Source: Betaproteobacteria bacterium UBA5582
GTDB taxonomy: Bacteria; Pseudomonadota; Gammaproteobacteria; Burkholderiales; Rhodocyclaceae
Assembly: GCA_002425245.1 (NCBI GenBank)
Contig: DILW01000113.1
Coordinates: 1 to 15,410 of the forward strand
Length of the DNA: 15,410 bases
Reading direction: 5' to 3'
The position numbers and the translations under genes are program-made. The notes beneath the pieces are model-generated. The model was not told the origin of the DNA. It ran no database searches and saw nothing but the letters and a program-made list of their open reading frames with translations. Positions within the stretch are counted from its first letter, which is position 1, and each line of letters begins with the position of its first letter. Positions 1 to 5,582 of the stretch are shown in pieces.

Positions 1-266
1 GTGTCGACGCCGGCAGCGAATTCCGCCTCGCGCCCCGGCAGGCAGGCGATGCCACGCTCGCCGGCGTCCCAGTCGCCGGGCGGCAGGTTGAACAGCACCT
101 GCTGCAAGCCGGCGGCACGCAGCCAGCCGGCAATTTCGGCAGCCGGCCAGGCGTAGGGAAAGAGGTACTCGACGCCGGCGAAACCGGCCGCCGCGGCGCG
201 CGCGAAACGCTCCGGGAAAGGGGCGTCGGTAAACAGGAAACTGAGGTTGGCGGCGAACTTTGGCAT
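1..266 (-). CDS. hyi: Hydroxypyruvate isomerase, N-terminal part (cut by window edge)
   Basis: The first 88 codons of a TIM-barrel sugar isomerase of the Hyi family, which interconverts hydroxypyruvate and tartronate semialdehyde in glyoxylate metabolism in the cytoplasm. The start is the ATG at 266-264. Visible Hyi hallmarks are an early ANLSFLF segment (residues 6-12), VEYLFPY at 32-38 and NLPPGDWDAGERG at about 60-72, followed by CLPGREAEF; these align closely with the E. coli Hyi N-terminus as I remember it. The full family length is about 260 residues, so roughly two thirds lies left of the window. No good Shine-Dalgarno precedes the ATG. It is divergent from the adenosyltransferase gene, with a 63-base gap that carries overlapping promoter-like sites. 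The family is clear; the substrate could be another 2-keto or tetrulose compound (OtnI-like relatives exist). Confidence 0.9.
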   Translation of the reverse strand, partial: MPKFAANLSFLFTDAPFPERFARAAAAGFAGVEYLFPYAWPAAEIAGWLRAAGLQQVLFNLPPGDWDAGERGIACLPGREAEFAAGVD

Positions 267-294
267 GGCGGCGACGGTCTGTGCGGGGCTGGAA

Positions 295-302
295 AGTATA
301 AT
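295..302. promoter_or_regulatory. Overlapping divergent -10 elements between hyi and the adenosyltransferase gene
   Basis: A perfect TATAAT lies on the plus strand at 297-302, about 28 bases before the GTG start at 330. The minus strand of the same bases (295-300) reads TATACT, pointing to hyi. Neither has a strong -35 at 16-18 bases. This is inferred from hexamer match and position only. Confidence 0.45.
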
Positions 303-314
303 TCGCCGTTCACC

Positions 315-320
315 AAGGAG
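315..320 (+). promoter_or_regulatory. Ribosome binding site deciding a GTG start
   Basis: AAGGAG lies nine bases before the GTG at 330. No ATG exists in this frame before the conserved region, so this site supports the GTG as the start. Confidence 0.7.
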
Positions 321-329
321 AAGGCAGAC

Positions 330-926
330 GTGGAAAACAACGAACAAAACGAACGCAAAGGCGATGAACGCAAAGGCAATCGCCTGTCGAAGATCGTCAC
401 CCGCACCGGCGACGCCGGCACCACCGGGCTCGGCGACGGCAGCCGGACGACCAAGGACAGCCTGCGCATCGCCGCCATCGGCGAGGTCGACGAACTCAAC
501 TCCAGCCTCGGCGTGCTGCTCTGCGAAGAACTGCCGGACACCGTGCGCGCCGCCCTGCTCGACATCCAGCATGACCTCTTCGACCTCGGCGGCGAACTCT
601 GCCTGCCCGGCATGGCGATCATGAAGGACGCCCAGGTAGAGCGACTGGAAGCGCTGGCAGAACAATTCAACAGCGAACTGCCGATGCTCAAGGAATTCAT
701 CCTGCCCGGCGGCACCCGGCCGGCGGCGCTCGCCCACCTCAGCCGCACCGTCTGCCGCCGCGCCGAGCGGGCGATGGTCGCCCTGCACCACGCCGAAACG
801 CTGTCCGACGCCGCCCGCCGCTACATCAACCGCCTGTCCGATCTGCTGTTCGTCTTCGGGCGCAGCCTCAACCGCGCCGGAGGCCGCGGCGACGTGCTCT
901 GGCAGAAGGGCAAGAACGCCGCCTGA
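330..926 (+). CDS. pduO: PduO-type cob(I)alamin adenosyltransferase
   Basis: Transfers the adenosyl group of ATP to cob(I)alamin, giving coenzyme B12 (adenosylcobalamin), in the cytoplasm; the family acts as trimers of helical bundles. The 198 residues match single-domain members. Visible motifs are the ATP-binding TRTGDAGTTGLGDGSR (24-39), GEVDELNSSLG (51-61), FILPGGT (123-129), VCRRAER (141-147), and the C-terminal helix containing YINRLSD and FGRSLNRAGG (165-185). The start is a GTG at 330 with AAGGAG nine bases upstream. The N-terminus before the ATP motif is unusually hydrophilic and carries a near-perfect duplication (ERKGD/ERKGN). No B12-dependent enzyme or other cobalamin gene is adjacent, so its client is unknown. 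Family assignment is firm; symbol usage varies (MMAB, pduO, cobO-like). Confidence 0.93.
   Translation: MENNEQNERKGDERKGNRLSKIVTRTGDAGTTGLGDGSRTTKDSLRIAAIGEVDELNSSLGVLLCEELPDTVRAALLDIQHDLFDLGGELCLPGMAIMKDAQVERLEALAEQFNSELPMLKEFILPGGTRPAALAHLSRTVCRRAERAMVALHHAETLSDAARRYINRLSDLLFVFGRSLNRAGGRGDVLWQKGKNAA
351..380 (+). repeat. 15-bp tandem duplication in the adenosyltransferase N-terminus
   Basis: Two adjacent 15-base copies, 351-365 and 366-380, differ at one position (GAT versus AAT). They encode ERKGD and ERKGN, so the duplication keeps the frame and lengthens the tail before the ATP-binding motif. Confidence 0.8.
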
Positions 927-1016
927 GACAAACACCGGGTCAACGCAAAACTTTACGCAAGCTGCGAGCATATTCTCCGTAGAATTCCCGGAAAACAAGG
1001 ACAACGCGGGGGACAA

Positions 1017-2294
1017 ATGCTCGACTGGAAGTCACCGGAAGCTCGACGCCTGCTCGAACACCTCTTGTCGGTCAGTGATCGGCGCGCCGTCACCGATCCG
1101 CTGGAGGAGGTCTTCGCCATCGAAAGCGCCAATGTCGCCTGGCCCCGCATCCGCGACTGCCTGCTCGACACCCTGCGCAGCGGCGACGAAAGCCATTGCC
1201 TGAACATGATCCGGCAGCTGGCAGCGACCGACACACCGCTGATGCTTTTCTCGCACCAGTTCGATGTGCTGCGCAATCTGGTACTCGCCCGAACGTTGGA
1301 TGAAGGCGTCATCGACACCGCCCGACAGGCCATGCGCCTGTTCGATGCGATGGAGGAGAATTTTGCCGCTGCCTATCTGGCAGTATTCCTGAACCGTCTC
1401 GGCACCAGGAATCACCTTCGCCTGAGCCACATCCGGGCGCTCAGCGACAAGAATCTGCTGGTCTATTTCGAGGCCCATCTCGAATGGATGGCGCAACTGG
1501 TCGAAGCGGTCAATCTGCGCCAATCGTCAGCCATGCCCGAGCTCGATCCCACCCAGTGCCGTTTCGGGAGCTGGCTGGAAGACGAAGGCCCCCGCCTGAT
1601 CCGTGACCGCAGCCACATTGCACAGATCCGCAAGCTGCACGCAGCGATGCATCACGTGGTCAGCGAAGTCAGCTGCATCATGAACCACCCGCGGGCCAGC
1701 GGCCCGGTCTATGCGCTGCTCAAGAAAGCAGAAAGCTACTCGCTGGAACTCGGTCACGAAATTTCCTTGCTCAACAGCATCGTCATCATGAGCGTATATA
1801 GCAAGGATGCCCTGACCGGTTTCCTCAGCCGACGCTTCCTCGACCGGGTTCTGCTCAACCAGATGGAAATCGCCAAGGCAACCGAGTCGCCCTTTTCCAT
1901 CATCATGTTCGATCTTGACCACTTCAAGCAGCTCAACGATCACTACGGCCACCAGACTGGCGACCTTGCGCTGGAACACGTCGCCGACATCGTTCGTGAA
2001 ACCCTGCGCCAATCCGACCTCATCTTCCGCTATGGCGGCGAGGAGTTCATGCTGGTTTCCCCCTCGACCACGCTGACACAGGCCCAGGCAATTGCTGAAA
2101 AGCTGAGACAAAGGATCGCCAGCTGCCTGCTGCCTCTCGATCCGCCAATCGCGCTGACAGCCAGTTTTGGCGTCAGCGAGATCGCCCCCGGCAGCTACGA
2201 GGTAGTCGACAAGCATCTGGTCCACGACATCATTGCCGCCTGCGATGGCAGGCTCTACGCTGCCAAGAACAGCGGGCGCAACCGGGTGCTCTAG
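1017..2294 (+). CDS. Diguanylate cyclase with CZB zinc-sensor domain and extra N-terminal helical domain
   Basis: Cytoplasmic protein of 425 residues predicted to make c-di-GMP from two GTP. The C-terminal GGDEF domain (about 262-425) has DALTGFLSRR, DLDHFKQLND, the active-site GGEEF at 340-344, and an inhibitory-site RxxD (RQSD, 331-334) exactly five residues before it, so it should be active and product-inhibited. Residues about 145-225 look like a chemoreceptor zinc-binding (CZB) domain: H154, the C-x-F-G-x-W signature at 181-186, and HAAMH at 208-212, the His/Cys pattern that binds zinc. CZB-GGDEF is the layout of E. coli DgcZ (YdeH). Residues 1-140 are an additional, apparently all-helical region I do not recognise. 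No transmembrane segment is seen. The start is the ATG at 1017 behind a G-rich stretch (about 1007-1012). The small gene at 2357 follows 62 bases later. Confidence 0.9.
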   Translation: MLDWKSPEARRLLEHLLSVSDRRAVTDPLEEVFAIESANVAWPRIRDCLLDTLRSGDESHCLNMIRQLAATDTPLMLFSHQFDVLRNLVLARTLDEGVIDTARQAMRLFDAMEENFAAAYLAVFLNRLGTRNHLRLSHIRALSDKNLLVYFEAHLEWMAQLVEAVNLRQSSAMPELDPTQCRFGSWLEDEGPRLIRDRSHIAQIRKLHAAMHHVVSEVSCIMNHPRASGPVYALLKKAESYSLELGHEISLLNSIVIMSVYSKDALTGFLSRRFLDRVLLNQMEIAKATESPFSIIMFDLDHFKQLNDHYGHQTGDLALEHVADIVRETLRQSDLIFRYGGEEFMLVSPSTTLTQAQAIAEKLRQRIASCLLPLDPPIALTASFGVSEIAPGSYEVVDKHLVHDIIAACDGRLYAAKNSGRNRVL

Positions 2295-2301
2295 CCAGGA
2301 C

Positions 2302-2331
2302 TTGCCTCGACCTGCGCCATGGCAGGATAAT
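2302..2331 (+). promoter_or_regulatory. Possible sigma-70 promoter for the small gene at 2357
   Basis: TTGCCT (2302-2307), an 18-base spacer, then GATAAT (2326-2331), with a start point expected near 2338. This would transcribe the 76-residue gene independently of the cyclase. Inferred by eye. Confidence 0.4.
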
Positions 2332-2356
2332 TGGCGACCATACCGGGGCAGCAAAC

Positions 2357-2587
2357 GTGTACCGCGTCGTCACCAAATATCGCAATGGCAGCACCCGACC
2401 CGTTGTCGAGCGGGGGCCCTGGCACGCATCCAGGAAATCTGCCGAAGAATGGGCTGAGACCTTGCGTGCCCATGGCTACACGGCCCATGTCGAGTCACAG
2501 AACGGCCTGATCGACGCCGGCCTGACCGGCTCTGGCGGCGGCAATGACAACGCTGACCTCATGAATGCGCTGGCCAGCATGGCCTGA
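2357..2587 (+). CDS. Small hypothetical protein (76 aa)
   Basis: I do not recognise this protein. The GTG start at 2357 follows GGGGCA (2345-2350). The first 48 residues have a regular beta-beta-alpha-beta pattern: a strand YRVVTKY, a strand around RPVVERG, a PWHAS turn, an amphipathic helix about 25-39 with EEWAETLRAHG, and a strand YTAHVES. The rest is a glycine-rich linker and a short helix ending in ASMA. This layout recalls small SPOR-like or dsRBD-like folds, but no signature supports either. There is no signal peptide or membrane segment, so it is probably cytoplasmic. It lies 62 bases after the cyclase on the same strand and has its own promoter-like site. Codon use matches its neighbours, which favours a real gene. 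Confidence 0.65.
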   Translation: MYRVVTKYRNGSTRPVVERGPWHASRKSAEEWAETLRAHGYTAHVESQNGLIDAGLTGSGGGNDNADLMNALASMA

Positions 2588-2701
2588 CTTATCCCGAAAA
2601 AGCGGAATAATCTCTCCCAAAATCCCGAAACAGCCAAGACTTGAACAGTCGGCGCGACTGCTTTGGGGTGGCAGCCCGGATTTTGTCCAGGCCCCGGGAT
2701 G

Positions 2702-2730
2702 AAAATAAAATCCCTTAAAATACAAAAGGA
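2702..2730 (-). terminator. Weak terminator-like element after tRNA-Ser
   Basis: On the minus strand just past the tRNA 3' end, a short stem (TCCTT pairing with AAGGG, including one wobble pair) with a 9-base loop is followed by ATTTTATTTT. The stem is short, so the call is tentative. Confidence 0.3.
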
Positions 2731-2732
2731 TA

Positions 2733-2820
2733 TGGCGGGTCCGGTGAGATTCGAACTCACGATGGGTTTCCCCACGCCGGTTTTCAAGACCGGTGCATTC
2801 AACCGCTCTGCCACAGACCC
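2733..2820 (-). tRNA. tRNA-Ser (anticodon UGA)
   Basis: An 88-base tRNA reading UCN serine codons. The acceptor stem pairs GGGTCTG with CGGACCC (one G-T pair); the discriminator base is G and the CCA is encoded (TGG at 2733-2735). The anticodon stem CCGGT/ACCGG encloses a loop with TGA, whose complement tca is at 2784-2786. A long variable arm (TGGG..CCCA) and TTCGAAT in the T loop are the class II features expected of tRNA-Ser. It closely resembles the E. coli tRNA-Ser(UGA) sequence from memory. A promoter-like site lies just upstream at 2834-2860, back to back with the yccA promoter. Confidence 0.97.
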
Positions 2821-2833
2821 GTTCGCGGCCGGC

Positions 2834-2860
2834 ATCATAGCACAGCGTTTCTCCGGCCAA
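2834..2860 (-). promoter_or_regulatory. Putative promoter of tRNA-Ser
   Basis: Reading the minus strand: TTGGCC (2860-2855), a 15-base spacer, then TATGAT (2839-2834), preceded by TGC, making an extended -10. The expected start is about seven bases before the mature tRNA, and the bases after the -10 are GC-rich, as in stringently controlled stable-RNA promoters. Inferred from sequence pattern. Confidence 0.5.
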
Positions 2861-2865
2861 CGCAT

Positions 2866-2894
2866 TTGAAACTTGCCCCCGTCTCCGCTAGTCT
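2866..2894 (+). promoter_or_regulatory. Putative sigma-70 promoter of yccA
   Basis: TTGAAA (2866-2871) and TAGTCT (2889-2894) are separated by exactly 17 bases; the predicted start near 2901 leaves a leader of about 30 bases before the ATG at 2932. It lies only a few bases from the divergent tRNA promoter. Confidence 0.5.
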
Positions 2895-2931
2895 TAGCCC
2901 TCGTCACAACCTGAAACGGAGTATTCCGACC

Positions 2932-3624
2932 ATGACCACCAACTTCGAAATCGCCCGCCAGGGTGCCGGTACTTACGCGCCGCAGCAAAACCGCGTGCTG
3001 CGCAATACCTACATGCTGCTCGGCCTGTCGATGGTGCCGACCGTGCTCGGCGCACTGGCCGGGATCCAGATGGGCTTCTCCTTCTTCGCCGGCAGCCCGC
3101 TGATCTCCTTCGTGCTGTTCATGGCCATCGCCTTCGGCTTCATGTGGGGGATCGAGAAGAACAAGGACTCCGGCCTCGGCGTCGCCCTGCTGCTCGGCTT
3201 CACCTTCTTCATGGGCCTGATGCTGTCGCGCATCCTGCAGTTCGCGCTCGGCTTCTCCAACGGTGGCTCGATGATTGCGCTGGCGGCCGGCGGTACCGGT
3301 GCCATCTTCTTCGTGTTGTCGTCGATCGCCGCCACCAGCAAGCGCGATTTCACCGGCATGGGCAAGTTCCTGTTCGCCGGTGTCATTCTGGTTCTGCTGG
3401 CCATCGTCGCCAACATTTTCTTCCAGATCCCGGCGCTCTCGCTGGCGATCTCGGCGGCGGTCGTCGGCATCTTCTCGGCCTACATCCTGTACGACATCAG
3501 CCGCATCGTGCAGGGTGGCGAGACCAACTACGTTTCCGCCACATTGGCCGTTTATCTCAATGTGTATAACGTCTTCGTCGGCCTGCTGCAGCTGATCATG
3601 GCACTGACCGGCGAACGCGACTGA
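2932..3624 (+). CDS. yccA: YccA / Bax inhibitor-1 family inner-membrane protein
   Basis: A 230-residue integral membrane protein with seven predicted hydrophobic segments, from about residue 25 to 225. In E. coli YccA binds and modulates the FtsH protease; the wider BI-1 family includes pH-sensitive calcium leak channels. Features seen include RVLRNTY (21-27), GGTGAIFFVLSS (120-131), VANIFFQIPALSLAIS (159-174), YDISRIVQGGETNY (187-200) and YLNVYNVF (208-215), close to YccA. D188 is present, but the position that carries the second sensor aspartate in YetJ-type members appears to be N210, as is usual for YccA-like proteins. The start is the ATG at 2932, with GGAG ten bases upstream; a longer TTG-started frame from 2866 would begin inside the promoter. 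A strong terminator follows at 3648. Confidence 0.92.
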   Translation: MTTNFEIARQGAGTYAPQQNRVLRNTYMLLGLSMVPTVLGALAGIQMGFSFFAGSPLISFVLFMAIAFGFMWGIEKNKDSGLGVALLLGFTFFMGLMLSRILQFALGFSNGGSMIALAAGGTGAIFFVLSSIAATSKRDFTGMGKFLFAGVILVLLAIVANIFFQIPALSLAISAAVVGIFSAYILYDISRIVQGGETNYVSATLAVYLNVYNVFVGLLQLIMALTGERD

Positions 3625-3647
3625 GTTCTACCCACTACGCGGGATGA

Positions 3648-3670
3648 GGGCGGCTGCGGCCGCCCTTTTT
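3648..3670 (+). terminator. Rho-independent terminator of yccA
   Basis: GGGCGGC (3648-3654), loop TGCG, GCCGCCC (3659-3665), then five T. The perfect 7-bp GC stem and T run are typical. The last T is also the first base of the rlmD stop complement, so the convergent genes end on the same element; read from the rlmD side, the hairpin has no T tract. Confidence 0.9.
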
Positions 3671-4968
3671 CATGGTCGCTCGAACAGGGCGATCGACTCG
3701 ACGTGGGCGGTGTGCGGGAACATGTTGACGATGCCGGCCGCCGCCAGCCGGTAACCTTGCACTGCCGTCAGCACGCCGGCGTCGCGGGCGAGCGTCGCCG
3801 GGTTGCAGGAAACGTAAACGATCCGCCGCGGCGCGTCGGCGCCCAGCGCCTTGCACACTTCGACGGCGCCTTCGCGCGGCGGGTCGATCAGCATCTTGTC
3901 GAAGCGGCCGAGTCTGGCCAGCGACTTCTCGGTGCAGTCGAACAGGTTAGCAACACCGAATTCGACCCGCTCGCCGAGGCCGTTGGCGATTGCCGCCTCG
4001 CGCCCGCGGGCAACCAGCGCCGGACTGCCTTCGATACCGACCACCGCGGCGCCACTACGGGCGATCGGCAGCGTGAAGTTGCCCAGACCGCAGAACATGT
4101 CGGCGATCCGCTCCCCCGGCTGTGGATCGAGCAGGCGCAGGGCGCGGCGGACCATGACGCGATTCACCGCATGATTGACCTGGGTGAAGTCGGTCGGCCG
4201 GAAATCAAGTTCGAGATCGAATTCGGGCAGCGTGTAGGAAAGCCTCGGCCCGGGCAGCGGATGGAAGCGCTGCGCGCTGTCCGGCCCCTTCGGCTGCAGG
4301 TAGATCACCACCGCGTGCCGGTCGGCGAAGGCGCGCACCGCCTTCTCGTCCGCAGCCGTCAGCGGCGCCAGGATGCGGAAGACCAGCGTTGTGCAGTGTT
4401 CGCCAACAGCGACCTCGATCTGCGGCAGGCGGTCGGCGATGCTCAGGCCGCCGATCAGCTCGCGCAGCGGCATGAGCAGGTCGGAAACGTGCTGCGGCAG
4501 GACCAGGCAGCTGCGGATGTCGGCGATGTAGCTGCTGCGCCATTCGTGGAAACCGATCAGCATGCCGCCGCGCGACTCGACCTTGCGCACACCCAGTCGC
4601 GCCCGGTGCCGGTAGCCCCAGGGCGCACCATGAATCGGCGGCAGGATGGTCTCGGCGCGGACGCGGCCGATGTGCCACAGACTGTCTTCGAGCACCCGCT
4701 GCTTGGCGGCAATCTGCGCCGACGGCTCCATATGCTGCATTGCGCAACCGCCACAGATGCCGAAATGCGGGCAGGCCGGCGCGACCCGCGCCACCGACGG
4801 TTTCTGCACCCGCACCAGGTGCGCCAGCTCGTACTTCGGCTTGCGCCGAAAGCTGGCGTATTCAACCGTTTCCCCGGGCAGGGCGCCATCAACGAAGATG
4901 GCCTTGCCGTCTTCGCGGACAATGCCGCGGGCTTCGTGGTCCAGCGATTCGACTTTCCCGATCGGCAC
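3670..4968 (-). CDS. rlmD: 23S rRNA (uracil-1939-C5)-methyltransferase RlmD
   Basis: SAM-dependent enzyme making m5U1939 in 23S rRNA. I place the start at the GTG 4968-4966 because GGAGG lies five bases upstream (4978-4974). This gives 432 residues against 433 in E. coli; the frame stays open to 5073, but those residues precede the TRAM domain and look untranslated. Domains: TRAM-like OB fold (about 1-55); iron-sulfur cysteines C66, C72, C75 and C154; SAM-binding FCGLGNFTLP (292-301); FTQVN (261-265); DPPREG (362-367); the nucleophile C388 in SCNPATLARD; and a C-terminal HVES glutamate (E424). All key residues are present. It is convergent with yccA and divergent from the lipoprotein gene. 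A TAGAAT at 4997-4992 is a possible -10 that fits this start. Confidence 0.95.
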   Translation of the reverse strand: MPIGKVESLDHEARGIVREDGKAIFVDGALPGETVEYASFRRKPKYELAHLVRVQKPSVARVAPACPHFGICGGCAMQHMEPSAQIAAKQRVLEDSLWHIGRVRAETILPPIHGAPWGYRHRARLGVRKVESRGGMLIGFHEWRSSYIADIRSCLVLPQHVSDLLMPLRELIGGLSIADRLPQIEVAVGEHCTTLVFRILAPLTAADEKAVRAFADRHAVVIYLQPKGPDSAQRFHPLPGPRLSYTLPEFDLELDFRPTDFTQVNHAVNRVMVRRALRLLDPQPGERIADMFCGLGNFTLPIARSGAAVVGIEGSPALVARGREAAIANGLGERVEFGVANLFDCTEKSLARLGRFDKMLIDPPREGAVEVCKALGADAPRRIVYVSCNPATLARDAGVLTAVQGYRLAAAGIVNMFPHTAHVESIALFERP

Positions 4969-4973
4969 GGTCG

Positions 4974-4978
4974 CCTCC
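4974..4978 (-). promoter_or_regulatory. Ribosome binding site fixing the rlmD GTG start
   Basis: GGAGG on the minus strand ends five bases before the GTG at 4968. It is the best Shine-Dalgarno in the region and gives a protein of family length. Confidence 0.75.
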
Positions 4979-5110
4979 GACAAAAGCGCGAATTCTATCA
5001 ATCGCCCCAATGCAGCGCCATCACCGAGAAAACCCGCCCCCCAACCGAGGAAAGATCGTAAAGATTTGTGCAAACAGCGACAGAATTTGACAATTGCGTA
5101 TCTCGCTGCG

Positions 5111-5137
5111 TTGCAGCAAATTATTTTGCGCTATAAT
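5111..5137 (+). promoter_or_regulatory. Putative strong promoter of the Ala-rich lipoprotein, with an inverted repeat in its spacer
   Basis: A consensus TATAAT (5132-5137) is preceded by TTGCAG (5111-5116) at a short 15-base spacing. Between them GCAAA (5116-5120) and TTTGC (5125-5129) form an inverted repeat around TTAT, well placed for a repressor or a local hairpin. The start would be near 5144, giving a leader of about 68 bases that is unusually AT-rich for this window (5161-5190). Confidence 0.5.
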
Positions 5138-5211
5138 TTTGTCCGGTTCGGCTTCAACCGACCTAAATATATTTATTCGGTTTTATTGCTTCTTGTCGAT
5201 AAGGAAATTTC

Positions 5212-5490
5212 ATGAACAAGTCCATTCTCGTTGCTGCTCTGATCGCTCTCGGCCTGACCGCTTGCGGTAAGAAGGAAGAGCCCGTCGTCGCCGCTCCGGC
5301 CCCGGCCCAAGAACAAGCTGCTCCGGCTGCTGCTCCGGCTGCTGCCCCGGCTGACGCTGCTGCTGCTCCGGCTGCCGCCCCGGCTGACGCTGCTGCCGCT
5401 CCGGCCGCTGCTGCTGCTGACGCTGCCGCCCCGGCTGCTGCTGCCGTGGTTGACGCTGCCAAGGCTGCTGTCGAAGAAGCCAAGAAGTAA
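5212..5490 (+). CDS. Small Ala/Pro-rich repeat lipoprotein
   Basis: A 92-residue protein with a lipoprotein signal peptide: MNK, a hydrophobic stretch, then lipobox LTAC with the modified cysteine at C18. The mature part begins GKKEEP, then becomes almost only Ala and Pro with an Asp exactly every 11 residues (D48, D59, D70, D81), and ends in a charged helix-forming tail, DAAKAAVEEAKK. The residue after Cys is Gly, not Asp, so outer-membrane sorting is expected. AAGGAA lies five bases before the ATG. Alanine is mostly GCT, unlike the GCC-rich neighbours, which, with the consensus -10, strong ribosome site and strong terminator, suggests high expression. The role is unknown; a periplasmic spacer or an Lpp-like structural protein is a guess. 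Similar short Ala-rich lipoproteins occur in betaproteobacteria to my recollection. Confidence 0.85.
   Translation: MNKSILVAALIALGLTACGKKEEPVVAAPAPAQEQAAPAAAPAAAPADAAAAPAAAPADAAAAPAAAAADAAAPAAAAVVDAAKAAVEEAKK
5356..5454 (+). repeat. 33-bp (11-codon) degenerate tandem repeats in the lipoprotein gene
   Basis: Three 33-base units (5356-5388, 5389-5421, 5422-5454), each ending in a GAC Asp codon, with a related partial unit before (to 5355). The units are built from GCT/GCC and CCG codons and decay towards the 3' end, where two Val codons replace Pro/Ala. Confidence 0.8.
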
Positions 5491-5509
5491 TTCGCTTCTC
5501 GCCGCAAAG

Positions 5510-5540
5510 AAAAAAGGGGCTTCGGCCCCTTTTTTCTTTT
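5510..5540. terminator. Bidirectional terminator between the lipoprotein gene and bamC
   Basis: GGGGC (5516-5520), TTCG loop, GCCCC (5525-5529), flanked by an A run before and TTTTTTCTTTT after. Read on the plus strand it is a UUCG-capped stem with a T tract for the lipoprotein gene; on the minus strand it is equally good and serves bamC. Confidence 0.92.
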
Positions 5541-5552
5541 GTTTGAAACGAT

Positions 5553-5574
5553 GCCGACGACCTCAGCCGTCGGC
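5553..5574 (-). other. Second hairpin directly after bamC
   Basis: GCCGACG (5553-5559) and CGTCGGC (5568-5574) form a perfect 7-bp stem with an 8-base loop, between the bamC stop at 5583 and the shared terminator. No T tract follows it, so it may stabilise or process the bamC mRNA 3' end. Confidence 0.5.
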
Positions 5575-5582
5575 GAAGCAGA

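Noticed and set aside
2588..2610. Imperfect hairpin (TTAT-C-CCG with CGG-A-ATAA) after the small gene
   Set aside because: The stem has a mismatch and no T tract follows, so I do not call it a terminator.
3703..5061. Long open frame opposite rlmD
   Set aside because: The minus strand has every RlmD motif in place; the plus frame is a high-GC shadow.
5323..5454. Repeated GCT/CCG blocks considered as a CRISPR or minisatellite array
   Set aside because: The repeats are in phase with codons, contiguous and without spacers, and lie in a lipoprotein gene with clear signals.
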